A DNA stretch of 64,000 nt, from NCBI RefSeq assembly GCF_900143535.1, contig NZ_FRFA01000001.1, positions 524,387 through 588,386 of the forward strand, written 5' to 3'. Position 1 is the stretch's first letter. Each line of letters opens with the position of its first letter. This stretch comes from Tateyamaria sp. Alg231-49 (lineage in GTDB: Bacteria; Pseudomonadota; Alphaproteobacteria; Rhodobacterales; Rhodobacteraceae). A program made the translations under genes and the position numbers. Of the stretch, positions 41,754-51,464 are shown one piece after another. A model generated the notes under the pieces. That model was not told the DNA's origin. It did not search any database and worked only from the letters and a program-made list of their open reading frames with translations.

Positions 41754-43160
41754 CTACATTTTTGGTGGTCTGCGCCCCGGCCAGTCAGTTGCGCTGTGCC
41801 ATGCGTCAGCAAGCCTTAATAGCTTTGCGTCGCTGCCGCGCCGTCCAATCAGCTGCAACCCCATGGGCAGATCATCTGGCCCTCCGAACCCTGCAGGCAC
41901 GCAGACCGCAGGCAACCCGATCAGACTGGCGGCGATCACCACCTCCATCCACCTATGATATGTGTCCATCGCCGTTCCCGCAATCTCGCGCGGGTAATCC
42001 AGTGTCACATCAAAGGGCCACATCTGTGCGGAAGGTAGGGCCAGTACGTCATATTGATCAAACAGCGCTGCGGAGGTTTTGAACCAGTCCGAGCGGATGA
42101 CACTGGCACGGTGCACGTCCATGGCAGACAGGGCAAAGCCCCGCTCGACCTCCCAGATGGCCGTGTCCTTCAGGTGATCGCGTTGTTCCGGATCAGCATA
42201 AAGAGGGGCGAGACCGCCCGCGACCGACCAACTGCGCAAGGTGATCCACGATTCCCACAGCGCATCCCGGTCAAAAGGAGCATCCAGCGCATCAACGCTC
42301 ACTCCCATGTCCGCCATCTGACCAAGCGCGCCTTGGCACAGATCCAGAATACCCGGATCCATCGCCAACGCCCCGCCCCAATCTGCCAGCCAACCAACGC
42401 GCAATCCCTGTGCGCCACCCTCAATCTGAGGCAAAGTCGGAGCTTGTGTGACCCCATGTGGCTGACGCGAGTCTGGCCCGGCCATAGTGTCAAGCAATGC
42501 CGCCAGATCGCGTGGATTACGTGCCATCGGACCGTTGGTGGCCAGTTGGTGCAAAAACGTATCGCCCACCGGCTCAGAGGGTACTACCCCCCAGCTTGGT
42601 CGCATCCCGTAGACGTTGTTCCAGCCAGCGGGATTGCGCAGGGACCCCATCATGTCCGACCCATCCGCGACGCTCAGTATACCGGTGGCAAGCGCAACCC
42701 CTGCCCCGCCAGATGACCCGCCCGCACTGCGCGAGGTGTCATATGGGTTGCGTGTGGCGCCAAACACCGGGTTGATGCTGTGTGAGCCGAGCCCGAATTC
42801 CGGCGTGTTGGTTTTACCGATTACGATGGCTCCTGCCGCACGCAAGCGGGCAATTGCGACATCGTCGGTTTCAGCAATCGTTCCGGCAAACAATGGTGAC
42901 CCCATCGAGGTCGGCAATCCGCCAGCATTGGCCAAATCCTTGACGGCCATCGGAATGCCGTGCAGCCACCCCTTTTGGGGGCTGGCATCCGCTGACGCCG
43001 CTTCGGCCATAAGGTCATCGCTGTTACGCAAGGACACAACGGCGTTCACTGTTCCGTTTACCGCTTCGATCCGGGCCAGTGTCGCTGCCATCAGGTCTTG
43101 CGCGCTGATCTCTCCCGCGTCCATCCGCGCCCGTAGGGCGAGTGCGCCATCATCGATCAT
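41754..43160 (-). CDS. amidase (amidase-signature family)
   Basis: 468 residues from the ATG at 43160 (GAGG 7 nt upstream; ATG 43187 is possible). Ser-cisSer-Lys triad: Lys in MAVKDLANAGG, the first Ser in RSAGGSSGGAGVALATG, and the nucleophile Ser in DGSDMMGSLRNPAG. Hydrolyses an amide to acid and ammonia in the cytoplasm; substrates of the family range from simple amides to Glu-tRNA. No GatB or GatC gene is adjacent, so it is not GatA of the tRNA amidotransferase. Confidence 0.88.
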   Translation of the reverse strand: MIDDGALALRARMDAGEISAQDLMAATLARIEAVNGTVNAVVSLRNSDDLMAEAASADASPQKGWLHGIPMAVKDLANAGGLPTSMGSPLFAGTIAETDDVAIARLRAAGAIVIGKTNTPEFGLGSHSINPVFGATRNPYDTSRSAGGSSGGAGVALATGILSVADGSDMMGSLRNPAGWNNVYGMRPSWGVVPSEPVGDTFLHQLATNGPMARNPRDLAALLDTMAGPDSRQPHGVTQAPTLPQIEGGAQGLRVGWLADWGGALAMDPGILDLCQGALGQMADMGVSVDALDAPFDRDALWESWITLRSWSVAGGLAPLYADPEQRDHLKDTAIWEVERGFALSAMDVHRASVIRSDWFKTSAALFDQYDVLALPSAQMWPFDVTLDYPREIAGTAMDTYHRWMEVVIAASLIGLPAVCVPAGFGGPDDLPMGLQLIGRRGSDAKLLRLADAWHSATDWPGRRPPKM

Positions 43161-43258
43161 GTGTGCCTCGTTCTTTAACGCAGACATTGGTCATCTGCTG
43201 GCACCAGCGTCTTCCCTTTGGCACGCAAGATCAAGGTCAGCTTTGAAAGGCAGCCCGA

Positions 43259-44383
43259 TCAGTCGCCCTGCGCTTCGGCCCGGCTTTTGCCCGACACGTC
43301 CAGCGCCAGCGTTGCAGCCATAAAGCCATCAAGGTCACCATCCAGCACACCCTTGGTGTCGGATGTCTCGTAGTTGGTGCGCAGGTCTTTGACCATCTGG
43401 TAGGGTTGCAGCACGTAGGATCGGATCTGGTTGCCCCAGCCCGCATCGCCCTTGTTTTCATGCATCTCGTTGACGGCAGCGTTACGAAGATCCAACTCCA
43501 TCTGATAAAGGCGGGATTTCAGGGCCTTCATCGCAATGTCGCGGTTCTGGTGCTGCGACTTTTCCGAACTGGTAACAACGATACCTGTCGGCGCGTGCGT
43601 GATCCGCACGGCCGAGTCAGTGGTGTTCACGTGCTGCCCGCCTGCCCCGGATGAACGATAGGTGTCGATACGGATGTCCGCCGGGTTCACCTCGATCTCG
43701 ATATTGTCGTCGACCACCGGATAGACGCCGACAGAGGTAAAGGACGTGTGCCGCTTGGCCGCGCTGTCGAATGGGCTGATACGCACCAGACGGTGCACAC
43801 CGGATTCAGATTTCAGCCAGCCATAGGCGTTGGTGCCGCTGATCTTGTAGGTGGCAGATTTTATGCCCGCCTCTTCCCCAGCGGACTCGGACTGCAATTC
43901 GACCTTGTAGCCCTTCTTTTCCGCCCAACGGACATACATGCGGGCCAGCATCGAAGCCCAGTCGCAGCTTTCTGTGCCACCCGCGCCAGAGTTGATCTCA
44001 AGAAAGGTGTCGTTGCCGTCGGCCTCACCATCCAGAAGCGCCTCAAGCTCTTTTTGCGCAGCAAGATCGGCCAGTGCCCTCAATGCAGCTTCTGCATCGG
44101 CCACAACCTCGGCGTCTTCTTCCATCTCGCCAAGCTCGATCAGCTCAATGTTGTCGGTCATGTCCTGAGAAATGCGGCCATGCACTTCAAGCGCGTCAAC
44201 CAGCATTTGCCGATCGCGCATCAGTTTCTGCGCGGCCTCTGGATTGTCCCACAGGTTCGGGTCTTCTACGCGGGCGTTGAATTCTTCCAGCCGATGTTGG
44301 GCGGTCTCGATATCCAGACGTTGCGCCAACAAATCCACCGACTTTTCGATTTCGGTCACGATGTTCTGAATTTCGGCGCGCAT
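43259..44383 (-). CDS. prfB: peptide chain release factor 2
   Basis: 374 residues from the ATG at 44383 (AGGGA 7 nt upstream). Terminates translation at UGA and UAA. It has the stop-codon tripeptide SPF ([11 protein letters not shown]) and the GGQ motif ([12 protein letters not shown]) that triggers peptide release. Unlike the E. coli gene, the frame is continuous: no in-frame UGA or programmed frameshift is needed. Follows the mrcA gene on the same strand. Confidence 0.95.
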   Translation of the reverse strand: MRAEIQNIVTEIEKSVDLLAQRLDIETAQHRLEEFNARVEDPNLWDNPEAAQKLMRDRQMLVDALEVHGRISQDMTDNIELIELGEMEEDAEVVADAEAALRALADLAAQKELEALLDGEADGNDTFLEINSGAGGTESCDWASMLARMYVRWAEKKGYKVELQSESAGEEAGIKSATYKISGTNAYGWLKSESGVHRLVRISPFDSAAKRHTSFTSVGVYPVVDDNIEIEVNPADIRIDTYRSSGAGGQHVNTTDSAVRITHAPTGIVVTSSEKSQHQNRDIAMKALKSRLYQMELDLRNAAVNEMHENKGDAGWGNQIRSYVLQPYQMVKDLRTNYETSDTKGVLDGDLDGFMAATLALDVSGKSRAEAQGD

Positions 44384-44524
44384 CACGTTTCCCTTACCTG
44401 GCGAGCCTGTGAAATAGCCCAAGCCCCTGCGCGCCACAAGCGCCCTTCACCCCGTCAGATAAACTTCGAAGCGCACGCCATCACGAGAATGGCGAGCCGC
44501 CTGCCCAACCCCGAAAACGCCGTG

Positions 44525-47035
44525 TCAGTATAGGCCACCGGAACTCAACGATCCAAAGCTGGCCTTGGGCCCCACAACCGCCTTGCGCCCTGTGGATGTG
44601 GTAACTTCTCTCCCACTGGTTTGAACCTCTTCAAACAAAGGAAGGTCTTCTCCCATCGCAAAGCCACCGTCGAAGGCCAGACCAAAGATCGGATCTTCGC
44701 CGGAGCGGAAGTATTCGGCCACCACGTTTGGCCCGCTGGCATCGTCACTAAGACGTGCACCGGTAAAGCGGTCGATCTTGATAAAGTAACCTCCCGGAGG
44801 CACCTCAAATTCGCCGCCGCCGTATTTCTTGATCGCTTCGGTCATGAACTCCTGAAACACGGGGCCGCACATGCCTCCGCCAGATGCACCGCGTCCAAGG
44901 CCGCGCGGCTGGTCATACCCGATATAGCACCCAGCCGCGATGTTGCTGGAAAACCCGACGAACCAGACGTCTTTGGCATCGTTCGTTGTGCCCGTCTTGC
45001 CCGCAATCGGCACCGGCAGGTTCACAGTCCGCGCCGCGGTACCGCGTTCGACAACGCCCTGCATCATCGAGGTGAGCTGATAGGCCGTGATCGGGTCCAT
45101 GATCTGTGCTCGGTTCGACGTGATGCGCGGGCCAAAGCCCGCATCAAGGCTCGCCAATTGCGTACAGTCATTACAGCCCCGTTCGTCGTGTCGATAAACC
45201 GTGCGACCAAACCTGTCCTGCACCCGGTCAACCAGCGTGGGCTGCACCCGCTCACCGCCGTTTGCAAACATCGCGTAGGCTGACACCATCTGATACAGCG
45301 TCGTTTCTTCGGAACCCAGAGAGTTGGCAAGGAAGGGCGACATGTAGTCATAGACCCCGAACCGCTCTGCATAGGAGGCGACTGTGTCCATCCCCACCTC
45401 TTCGGCGAGACGAATGGTCATCAGGTTCCGCGACCGTTCAATCCCGGTGCGCAAAGGTGTCGGGCCATAAAACTTGTTGGAGGAATTTCGTGGCCGCCAC
45501 AGACCCTGCGGTGTGTTGATCTCAATCGGGGCGTCCACGACGATGGTCGCAGGGGTGTAGCCGCTATCGAGCGCGGCGGCATAGACAAAGGGTTTGAACG
45601 ACGAACCGGGTTGCCGCTTGGCTTGTGTGGCCCGGTTGAACACCGAGTGCTGGTAGCTAAACCCACCTTGCATCGCGATCACGCGACCCGTGTCCACGTC
45701 CATCGCAACAAAGCCGCCTTGTGCCTCAGGCACCTGCCGCAGGGACCAACGGATAAATGCGCCGCCATCATCTTCGGTCATGGCACGCACGTGAACGACG
45801 TCACCAACTTCGAAATTGTCGACGAAATTACCCGAGATCCATTTGATGTCCTCGCGCGGGACAACCGGTTCCGGTTGACCTTCACTCCACCCTTCAATGC
45901 CAAGGCGTAACTGCTGTTCGCCGACCTCCAGCACAACAGCAGGTCGCCAAACACCATTCAGATCAATGTCGCGAGCGACGCGCAGGTTTGACAAAGCCTC
46001 CGCCCAGTTTTCCAACTGGTCGGCTTCGATCTTTTCGCCCGTTCCGCGCCACCTGCCCCGTCCTCGGTCATAGGTTTCAAGCTGTGTGCGCAGGGCCTTC
46101 GCGGCGATTGGCTGCATCTCGGCATCAATGGTGGCACGCACTGTGTAACCGCCAGTGAAAAACTCACCTTCGCCGAAATCCTCGCTCAACTGGCGGCGGA
46201 TTTCGTCGGTAAAGTAATCGCGCGGCGGCAATTCGCCTTTGAAGCTGTCAAAGTCACCATTCTGGACCGAACGCAACGGCTTCGCGCGCTCTTCGTCGTA
46301 GGTCGCACCACTGATGAAACCATTTTCCATCATTTCCTTGAGCACAAAATTGCGCCGCGCCAGCAGGCGGTCTTTGCGCCGGACGGGATGATAGTCAGAC
46401 GGGGCCTTGGGCAGCGAGGCAAGGAACGCCGCCTCGTGCGGCGCGAGCTCATCAAGGTTTTTGTTGAAATAGGTCTGGCTGGCCGCAGCCACACCATAGG
46501 AGTTCTGACCAAGGAAAATTTCGTTCAAGTACAGTTCGAGGATCTTTTCCTTGCTCAGCGCGCCCTCAACTCGGGCGGCGAGGATGATTTCCTTGATCTT
46601 GCGTTCTGCCTGACGGTCACCGGACAGAAGGAAGTTCTTCATCACCTGTTGCGTGATCGTCGAGGCGCCGCGGACATCCGCCCCCTTGGTGCGCACTGCG
46701 TCATAGGCCGCAGCCCCGATGCCGCGCAGGTCATACCCCTCGTGGGTGTAGAAATTCTTGTCTTCGGCGCTGATAAACGCCTGTTTGATCATCGGCGGAA
46801 TCGCATCGGCGGGTGCAAAAAGACGCCGTTCCTGTGCGAATTCGTCGATGATCCGCCCCTCGCCAGAATAGATGCGCGAGATCGTGGCGGGCTGATACTG
46901 CGCCAGACTCTCGTGGCTGGGCAGGTCGCGCCCGTAAATCCACAGCACCGCCCCCACAGACAGCGCAATCATCGCCGCACCCATGGTGATGGTGGTGAAA
47001 ATCCCACCGAAGAAGGACAAAATGAACCGAAGCAT
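44525..47035 (-). CDS. mrcA: penicillin-binding protein 1A
   Basis: 836 residues (start ATG 47035, or GTG 47047). A membrane anchor (FILSFFGGIFTTITMGAAMIALSVGAVLWIY) is followed by a GT51 glycosyltransferase domain (SAEDKNFYTHEGYD; GASTITQQVMKNFLLSGDR; KEKILELYLNEIFLG), then a transpeptidase domain with RQPGSSFKPFVYAAAL (SxxK), SRN and KTGTTNDAKDVWFVG (KTG). It polymerises and cross-links peptidoglycan. Upstream, on the same strand, lies the amidase AmiC, so synthesis and hydrolysis genes are clustered. Confidence 0.95.
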   Translation of the reverse strand: MLRFILSFFGGIFTTITMGAAMIALSVGAVLWIYGRDLPSHESLAQYQPATISRIYSGEGRIIDEFAQERRLFAPADAIPPMIKQAFISAEDKNFYTHEGYDLRGIGAAAYDAVRTKGADVRGASTITQQVMKNFLLSGDRQAERKIKEIILAARVEGALSKEKILELYLNEIFLGQNSYGVAAASQTYFNKNLDELAPHEAAFLASLPKAPSDYHPVRRKDRLLARRNFVLKEMMENGFISGATYDEERAKPLRSVQNGDFDSFKGELPPRDYFTDEIRRQLSEDFGEGEFFTGGYTVRATIDAEMQPIAAKALRTQLETYDRGRGRWRGTGEKIEADQLENWAEALSNLRVARDIDLNGVWRPAVVLEVGEQQLRLGIEGWSEGQPEPVVPREDIKWISGNFVDNFEVGDVVHVRAMTEDDGGAFIRWSLRQVPEAQGGFVAMDVDTGRVIAMQGGFSYQHSVFNRATQAKRQPGSSFKPFVYAAALDSGYTPATIVVDAPIEINTPQGLWRPRNSSNKFYGPTPLRTGIERSRNLMTIRLAEEVGMDTVASYAERFGVYDYMSPFLANSLGSEETTLYQMVSAYAMFANGGERVQPTLVDRVQDRFGRTVYRHDERGCNDCTQLASLDAGFGPRITSNRAQIMDPITAYQLTSMMQGVVERGTAARTVNLPVPIAGKTGTTNDAKDVWFVGFSSNIAAGCYIGYDQPRGLGRGASGGGMCGPVFQEFMTEAIKKYGGGEFEVPPGGYFIKIDRFTGARLSDDASGPNVVAEYFRSGEDPIFGLAFDGGFAMGEDLPLFEEVQTSGREVTTSTGRKAVVGPKASFGSLSSGGLY

Positions 47036-47142
47036 GACCGCTCGCACCTGTTTTAGACAAAGGTTGCTTTACGCCCTTATACGCGAGCCTTCCAGAGGCG
47101 TCAAAAGCCGCTTCCGCGACGTCTCGCCGATGTGAACTGACC

Positions 47143-48351
47143 CTACTGCCGCACCAATGGCTGGCGCGCCAGATCGGCATCGCGCCATGCGAGGATGCCA
47201 GTCGCCAACGCCTCAACCATCACTGCCCGCCAGATCGGATCGCGCAGGTTTGCCAGATCGCGCTTGTCCGACAGAAACCCGACCTCGACCAGAACGGATG
47301 GGATATCCGCACTCTTCAGCACTGAGAAGGATGCCTCGCGTCGAGGGCGCTTGTTCATTGGCCCGCCGGCCGTGGTCATCGCATCAATCAATGCGCTGGC
47401 CAGCGCACCTGTGCGCGGCATGGTTTCGACGCGCGCAAGGTCCATCAAAACCGAGGCCACCTGGTCATCTGTCCCACTCAGATCAACACCCGCGATGATG
47501 TCCGAACGATCGTGTTGGGCGGCAAGCTGGGCGGATGCCGCATCAGATGCCTCATCGGACAGGGTATAGACCGTCGCCCCGCGCGCCTGCCCCTCGCTAA
47601 GTGAATCCGCGTGCAGCGACACAAATGCATCCGCGCTGACCTGATGGGCCAGTGCTACCCGGCCAGTCAGTGAGACAAACCTGTCCGTGTCCCGCGTCAG
47701 CACCACCTCAACCCCACCGGCACGGCGCAAGACATCGCGCAAGGACAGTGCAACGCCAAGCATCAGTTCTTTTTCGGTGGTGCTGTCGCGAACCGCACCC
47801 GGATCAACGCCGCCGTGACCCGGATCGATCACGAGGACAAAGCTGTCTTCGGCAATTTCAGGCGGCGGCGCGGCGGCTTGCACACCCCAATCAGGATTGA
47901 CGGGTGCTCCGGCGCGCGCCGCGAAGGTGCCGGCATCGACGTCTTCAAGCGTGATGCTGAGCACCGCAGCCCCGGTGCTGGTGTCCACGGGCATGCCAAT
48001 CTCGACAGGCAGCATCGGACCATTCAAATCAGCCACAAGGCGCGACCAGCCCGGTTGGAACGTCCCGAAACGCGCGCTGGAAAAGCTTTCCGTCTCTCCC
48101 AGCAAGGCCTCGGCAGTGACACCGGCAAAATCAACCTCTCGGAAGTCGGCAACAAGGCGCGCGGGTTCGTCCAACACAAAAACCCGAAACGGCACCCCCT
48201 GACTGAGAGCGAGGGACAATGTGGTGCCCCCCAACCAGCCATCCTCGACCGAGCTTTGCGCCATATCCACGCGGGCCAGTCCCGATAGGTCCTGCGCGCT
48301 CGCGCTCAAAGCGCAAACCCAGATCATGAGTGCCGTGAAAAGTGCCCGCAT
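47143..48351 (-). CDS. amiC: N-acetylmuramoyl-L-alanine amidase (AmiC type)
   Basis: 402 residues from ATG 48351. Signal peptide (FTALMIWVCALSASAQ), AMIN domain at about 20-135 that binds the septal wall, and a zinc Amidase_3 domain with VLVIDPGHGGVDPGA, Glu in TTEKELML, FVSLHADS and the terminal VLVEVGFLSDKRD. It cuts the peptide from the glycan strand during daughter-cell separation. Located directly upstream of mrcA. Confidence 0.92.
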   Translation of the reverse strand: MRALFTALMIWVCALSASAQDLSGLARVDMAQSSVEDGWLGGTTLSLALSQGVPFRVFVLDEPARLVADFREVDFAGVTAEALLGETESFSSARFGTFQPGWSRLVADLNGPMLPVEIGMPVDTSTGAAVLSITLEDVDAGTFAARAGAPVNPDWGVQAAAPPPEIAEDSFVLVIDPGHGGVDPGAVRDSTTEKELMLGVALSLRDVLRRAGGVEVVLTRDTDRFVSLTGRVALAHQVSADAFVSLHADSLSEGQARGATVYTLSDEASDAASAQLAAQHDRSDIIAGVDLSGTDDQVASVLMDLARVETMPRTGALASALIDAMTTAGGPMNKRPRREASFSVLKSADIPSVLVEVGFLSDKRDLANLRDPIWRAVMVEALATGILAWRDADLARQPLVRQ

Positions 48352-48409
48352 CGCTTTGCCCGCTTTTTTTTGGGCAGCATAGGCCAATCACACCGGCACG
48401 GGAATCCCC

Positions 48410-49555
48410 CTATCTACGTTTGGCCATGAAATCGGACAATCGCCGCAACCCTTCGGATATGTCCTCGGTCTTGCGGGCATAAGAAAAGCGCAGTGTTGTG
48501 TGCCCACGCACAGGATCAAAATCCAATCCCGGCGTGATGGCCACATCCGCTTTGTCCAGTATCTCTGCTGCGAGGGCGCGAGAATCGTGCGTGATATCAG
48601 AGACATCAGCATAAACGTAAAACGCCCCATCCGGCGGCGCGATGTGCGTGAAGCCTGCCTTTGGCAGCCCTTCAAGCATGAGTGCGCGGTTGGCGCGGTA
48701 GACGTCCATATTTCCCTGCAACTCGTCATGCGCATCCATCGCGGCAAGCGCTGCGACCTGAGACGCGTGCGGCGCGCAAATGAACATGTTCTGCGCGATA
48801 CGTTCCACCACGCGCACATGATCAGGAGGCACCACCATCCATCCAACGCGCCAGCCTGTCATCGAGAAATACTTGGAGAACGAATTGATGACATAGACGT
48901 CGTCGCTGACCTCAAGGGCACTGACAGCGCGTCGCTCATATTCGATCCCGTGGTAAATCTCGTCACTGATAAAACTGATGTCGCGGGCGTGGGCTGCGTC
49001 AATTAATTCAGACATCGCGCTGCGATCCAGCATCGTGCCCGTTGGATTGCCAGGCGAAGCCACCAAAAGGCCGGCCAGATCGATATCCGCGAAATCGGCT
49101 GGCACAGGCTGCAACCGGTTGGCATCTGTCGTTGGCAGGTCAACAGGCTGGAACCCGAGTCCGGCAAGGATCTGGCGATAACTGGGATAGCCCGGCGCGC
49201 CGATGCCAACACGGTCGCCGCTGTCAAAAAGGGCATTGAAGGCGAGGATAAAGCCGCCCGACGCGCCCGAGGTTACAATCACCCGGTCCGGGTCCAGATC
49301 GACGTTGTACCACGCGCCGTAAAGCTGAGCGATACGGGTACGCAAAGCTGGCAGGCCCAAAGCGACCGTGTATCCCAATGGCCCCTCCTCCATCGCCGCG
49401 CTCAGTGCGCGGACGGCCGCTTGTGGCGCGCCTGTGCCCGGCTGACCCACTTCCATATGGATAATGTGACGCCCCGCGCTTTCGGCGGCCCGCGCCGCCT
49501 CCATCACGTCCATCACGATAAAAGGGTCGACTTCACTGCGTCTTGAGGTTCGCAT
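48410..49555 (-). CDS. class I/II aminotransferase
   Basis: 381 residues from ATG 49555 with AGGAG 6 nt upstream. PLP-dependent: the Schiff-base Lys is in NSFSKYFSMTGWRVGW, the Arg for substrate carboxylate in HTTLRFSYA, and the Asn/Tyr in SPGNPTG and FISDEIYHGIEY. The aspartate-aminotransferase-like fold I; substrate cannot be told from the sequence. It is not part of an obvious pathway cluster. Divergent from a small secreted-protein frame. Confidence 0.88.
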   Translation of the reverse strand: MRTSRRSEVDPFIVMDVMEAARAAESAGRHIIHMEVGQPGTGAPQAAVRALSAAMEEGPLGYTVALGLPALRTRIAQLYGAWYNVDLDPDRVIVTSGASGGFILAFNALFDSGDRVGIGAPGYPSYRQILAGLGFQPVDLPTTDANRLQPVPADFADIDLAGLLVASPGNPTGTMLDRSAMSELIDAAHARDISFISDEIYHGIEYERRAVSALEVSDDVYVINSFSKYFSMTGWRVGWMVVPPDHVRVVERIAQNMFICAPHASQVAALAAMDAHDELQGNMDVYRANRALMLEGLPKAGFTHIAPPDGAFYVYADVSDITHDSRALAAEILDKADVAITPGLDFDPVRGHTTLRFSYARKTEDISEGLRRLSDFMAKRR

Positions 49556-49568
49556 GCGCACTCCTATG

Positions 49569-49829
49569 ATGCTGTCCATGACCTTTCATACCTGCGCGCG
49601 TCGTGCGTCAATACTGATCCTGACCTTTGCTCTGGCATTGCCTGCGCGGGCGGTGTCGCTGCTTGGGAACGCAGACATCGAATATGCGCTGGCGCAGGTG
49701 GCCGTGGCATATGCCAAGGGCACGAACCGTGGTATGGCCTCGCTGGTCGCTGTCGAACGCTTTGCTTTACGCGGCAGTCTGGAAGACGCCGGAATTCACG
49801 CAAAAACGGACCACGGGTTTGTTACCTAA
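49569..49829 (+). CDS. possible small secreted protein (86 aa)
   Basis: Encodes a candidate signal peptide (RRASILILTFALALPARA) followed by about 60 residues with GNADIEYALAQVAVAYA. Several ATG codons are in frame (49554, 49566, 49569, 49578) and none has a good ribosome site. The divergent aminotransferase starts at 49555, so there is little room for a promoter. Codon use looks like neighbouring genes. May be real and co-transcribed with the DsbA-family gene 76 bp downstream. Confidence 0.45.
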   Translation: MLSMTFHTCARRASILILTFALALPARAVSLLGNADIEYALAQVAVAYAKGTNRGMASLVAVERFALRGSLEDAGIHAKTDHGFVT

Positions 49830-49905
49830 AGGCTCTGGACCTTGGCAACGGGCGCATGATGTGTTCCTTGCGTCAGAACGCGCTGCAAAGAGAAAGAGAT
49901 AAACT

Positions 49906-50652
49906 ATGTTTCGCACCCTCGCCGCTTCCTGCCTATTGGCGCTCAGCCTTTCCCTGCCCGCACAGGCAGTTGATCTCAGTACAATGACCGACGAAGAGCG
50001 CGCGATTTTCCGCGAGGAAGTGCGCGCCTACCTGATGGAGAACCCAAAGGTGATCATGGACGCGGTCGCTGTGCTCGAGGAACGCGAGCAAGCCGCACAG
50101 GCCCAGGCCGACCTGAGCCTTGTCAGTGACAACGCCGATGAGATTTTCAACGACGGTTACAGCTTTGTCGCGGGCAACCCCGAAGGTGACATCACGCTGG
50201 TCGAATTTCTCGATTACCGCTGTGGGTTCTGCAAACGCGCCCATGGAGAAGTCGCCAAGTTGCTGGAAACCGACGGCAATATCCGTCTGGTTGTGAAAGA
50301 GTTCCCGATCCTAGGAGAACAATCACTGCTCGCTTCGCGCTTTGCCGTGGCGACCAAACAGATTGCGGGCGACGACGCCTATGCCGGTCTGCATGATGCA
50401 CTGATGGTGATGAACGGCGATGTTAACATGCGCTCACTCAAGCGTATGGCGAGCACCTTTGGTCTGGATGCTGACGCGATCGAGGCCCACATGAACAGCG
50501 ACGAAGTCACCGAAGAGATCCGGCGCACCCGCGCGCTTGCGCAGCGGCTTTCGATCACGGGCACGCCAACCTTTGTGCTTGAAGATGAATTGGTGCGCGG
50601 GTTCCTGCCCTATGATCAGATGCAGGCGCTGATCGACGAAAAGCGCGGATGA
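49906..50652 (+). CDS. DsbA family thiol:disulfide interchange protein
   Basis: 248 residues. A signal peptide (AASCLLALSLSLPAQA), an N-terminal helical segment (about 25-70) as in ScsC/Com1-like proteins, then a thioredoxin fold with the active site CGFC (DYRCGFCKRAH) and cis-Pro loop TGTPTFV. Introduces or isomerises periplasmic disulphides. The N-terminal helices suggest oligomerisation. A DsbB is encoded at 6446. The stop overlaps the next gene (ATGA). Confidence 0.9.
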   Translation: MFRTLAASCLLALSLSLPAQAVDLSTMTDEERAIFREEVRAYLMENPKVIMDAVAVLEEREQAAQAQADLSLVSDNADEIFNDGYSFVAGNPEGDITLVEFLDYRCGFCKRAHGEVAKLLETDGNIRLVVKEFPILGEQSLLASRFAVATKQIAGDDAYAGLHDALMVMNGDVNMRSLKRMASTFGLDADAIEAHMNSDEVTEEIRRTRALAQRLSITGTPTFVLEDELVRGFLPYDQMQALIDEKRG

Positions 50653-51461
50653 ACGACACGCGCGCCCAGTTTCGCGCTCTGCACGTCGCAGGTAACCCGC
50701 TTGTGATGCCGAACCCTTGGGATGTGGGCAGTGCGCGGATGTTGGCTGCGTTGGGCGCAAAAGCGTTCGGTTCTACGAGTGCCGGAGCAGCCTTTTTCAT
50801 GGGTCGGCAAGAGGGCACACTGAGCTTTGACGAAATGCTGGATGCGGCTTGCGCGCTTGGCGACGCCACGGGCCTACCCGTCACTGCTGATCTTGAAAGC
50901 TGCGGCGGCGACGGACCGGACGATGTAGCGCGCGCCATCAAGGTCGCAGCCGCACGCCCCATCGCTGGCGCTTCTATTGAAGACATCAGCGCTGATGGCC
51001 AACCCTTTGGCTTGACACAAGCCATCGACAGGGTGAGCGCGGCTGTGGATGCAGCAAAAGACACTGGGCTGGTCATCACCGCGCGTGCTGAGGCGATGCA
51101 ATGGCCGACAGGCGATCTCGACGATGTTTGCAATCGCATCTCGGCTTTTGCCAAGGTGGGCGCAGATGTCGTTTACGCTCCGGGCCTTGGCAATGCCGAA
51201 ATGGTACGCGCCGTGGTCAAGGCAGCCGGTGATGTGCCGGTGAACATGCTCGTAGGCAGCAATGAGGGCGCGTTTAGCGTCGCATCGTTGGCCAATCTGG
51301 GGGTGGCGCGGATCAGCACGGGTGCCGCACTTGCCCGTGCGGCTTATGGTGCCGTGATCGACATGATGCGCGACGTTTTGGAGAGCGGGCGTATTCAATA
51401 TCCAGCCACAACAGCTAGCTTTGACGAAATTCAGGCCCTGCTACCTAAGTCGTCCCAATAG
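50649..51461 (+). CDS. isocitrate lyase/PEP mutase family protein
   Basis: 270 residues, TIM-barrel. Key motifs: NPWDVGSARMLAALGAKAFGSTSAG, VTADLESCGG (metal-binding Asp), AGASIEDIS and VITARAEA. The catalytic KKCGH of isocitrate lyase is absent, so it belongs to the oxaloacetate-hydrolase or carboxyphosphonoenolpyruvate-mutase-like branch with an unknown substrate. Translationally coupled to the DsbA-family gene, but a functional link is not evident. Confidence 0.88.
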   Translation: MNDTRAQFRALHVAGNPLVMPNPWDVGSARMLAALGAKAFGSTSAGAAFFMGRQEGTLSFDEMLDAACALGDATGLPVTADLESCGGDGPDDVARAIKVAAARPIAGASIEDISADGQPFGLTQAIDRVSAAVDAAKDTGLVITARAEAMQWPTGDLDDVCNRISAFAKVGADVVYAPGLGNAEMVRAVVKAAGDVPVNMLVGSNEGAFSVASLANLGVARISTGAALARAAYGAVIDMMRDVLESGRIQYPATTASFDEIQALLPKSSQ

Positions 51462-51464
51462 CGG

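Noticed and set aside
41754-43160. GatA of tRNA amidotransferase
   Set aside because: No gatB or gatC beside it; general amidase-signature enzymes share the same triad.
44320-44383. Programmed frameshift in prfB
   Set aside because: The reading frame is continuous from the start codon; no in-frame UGA is present near the beginning.
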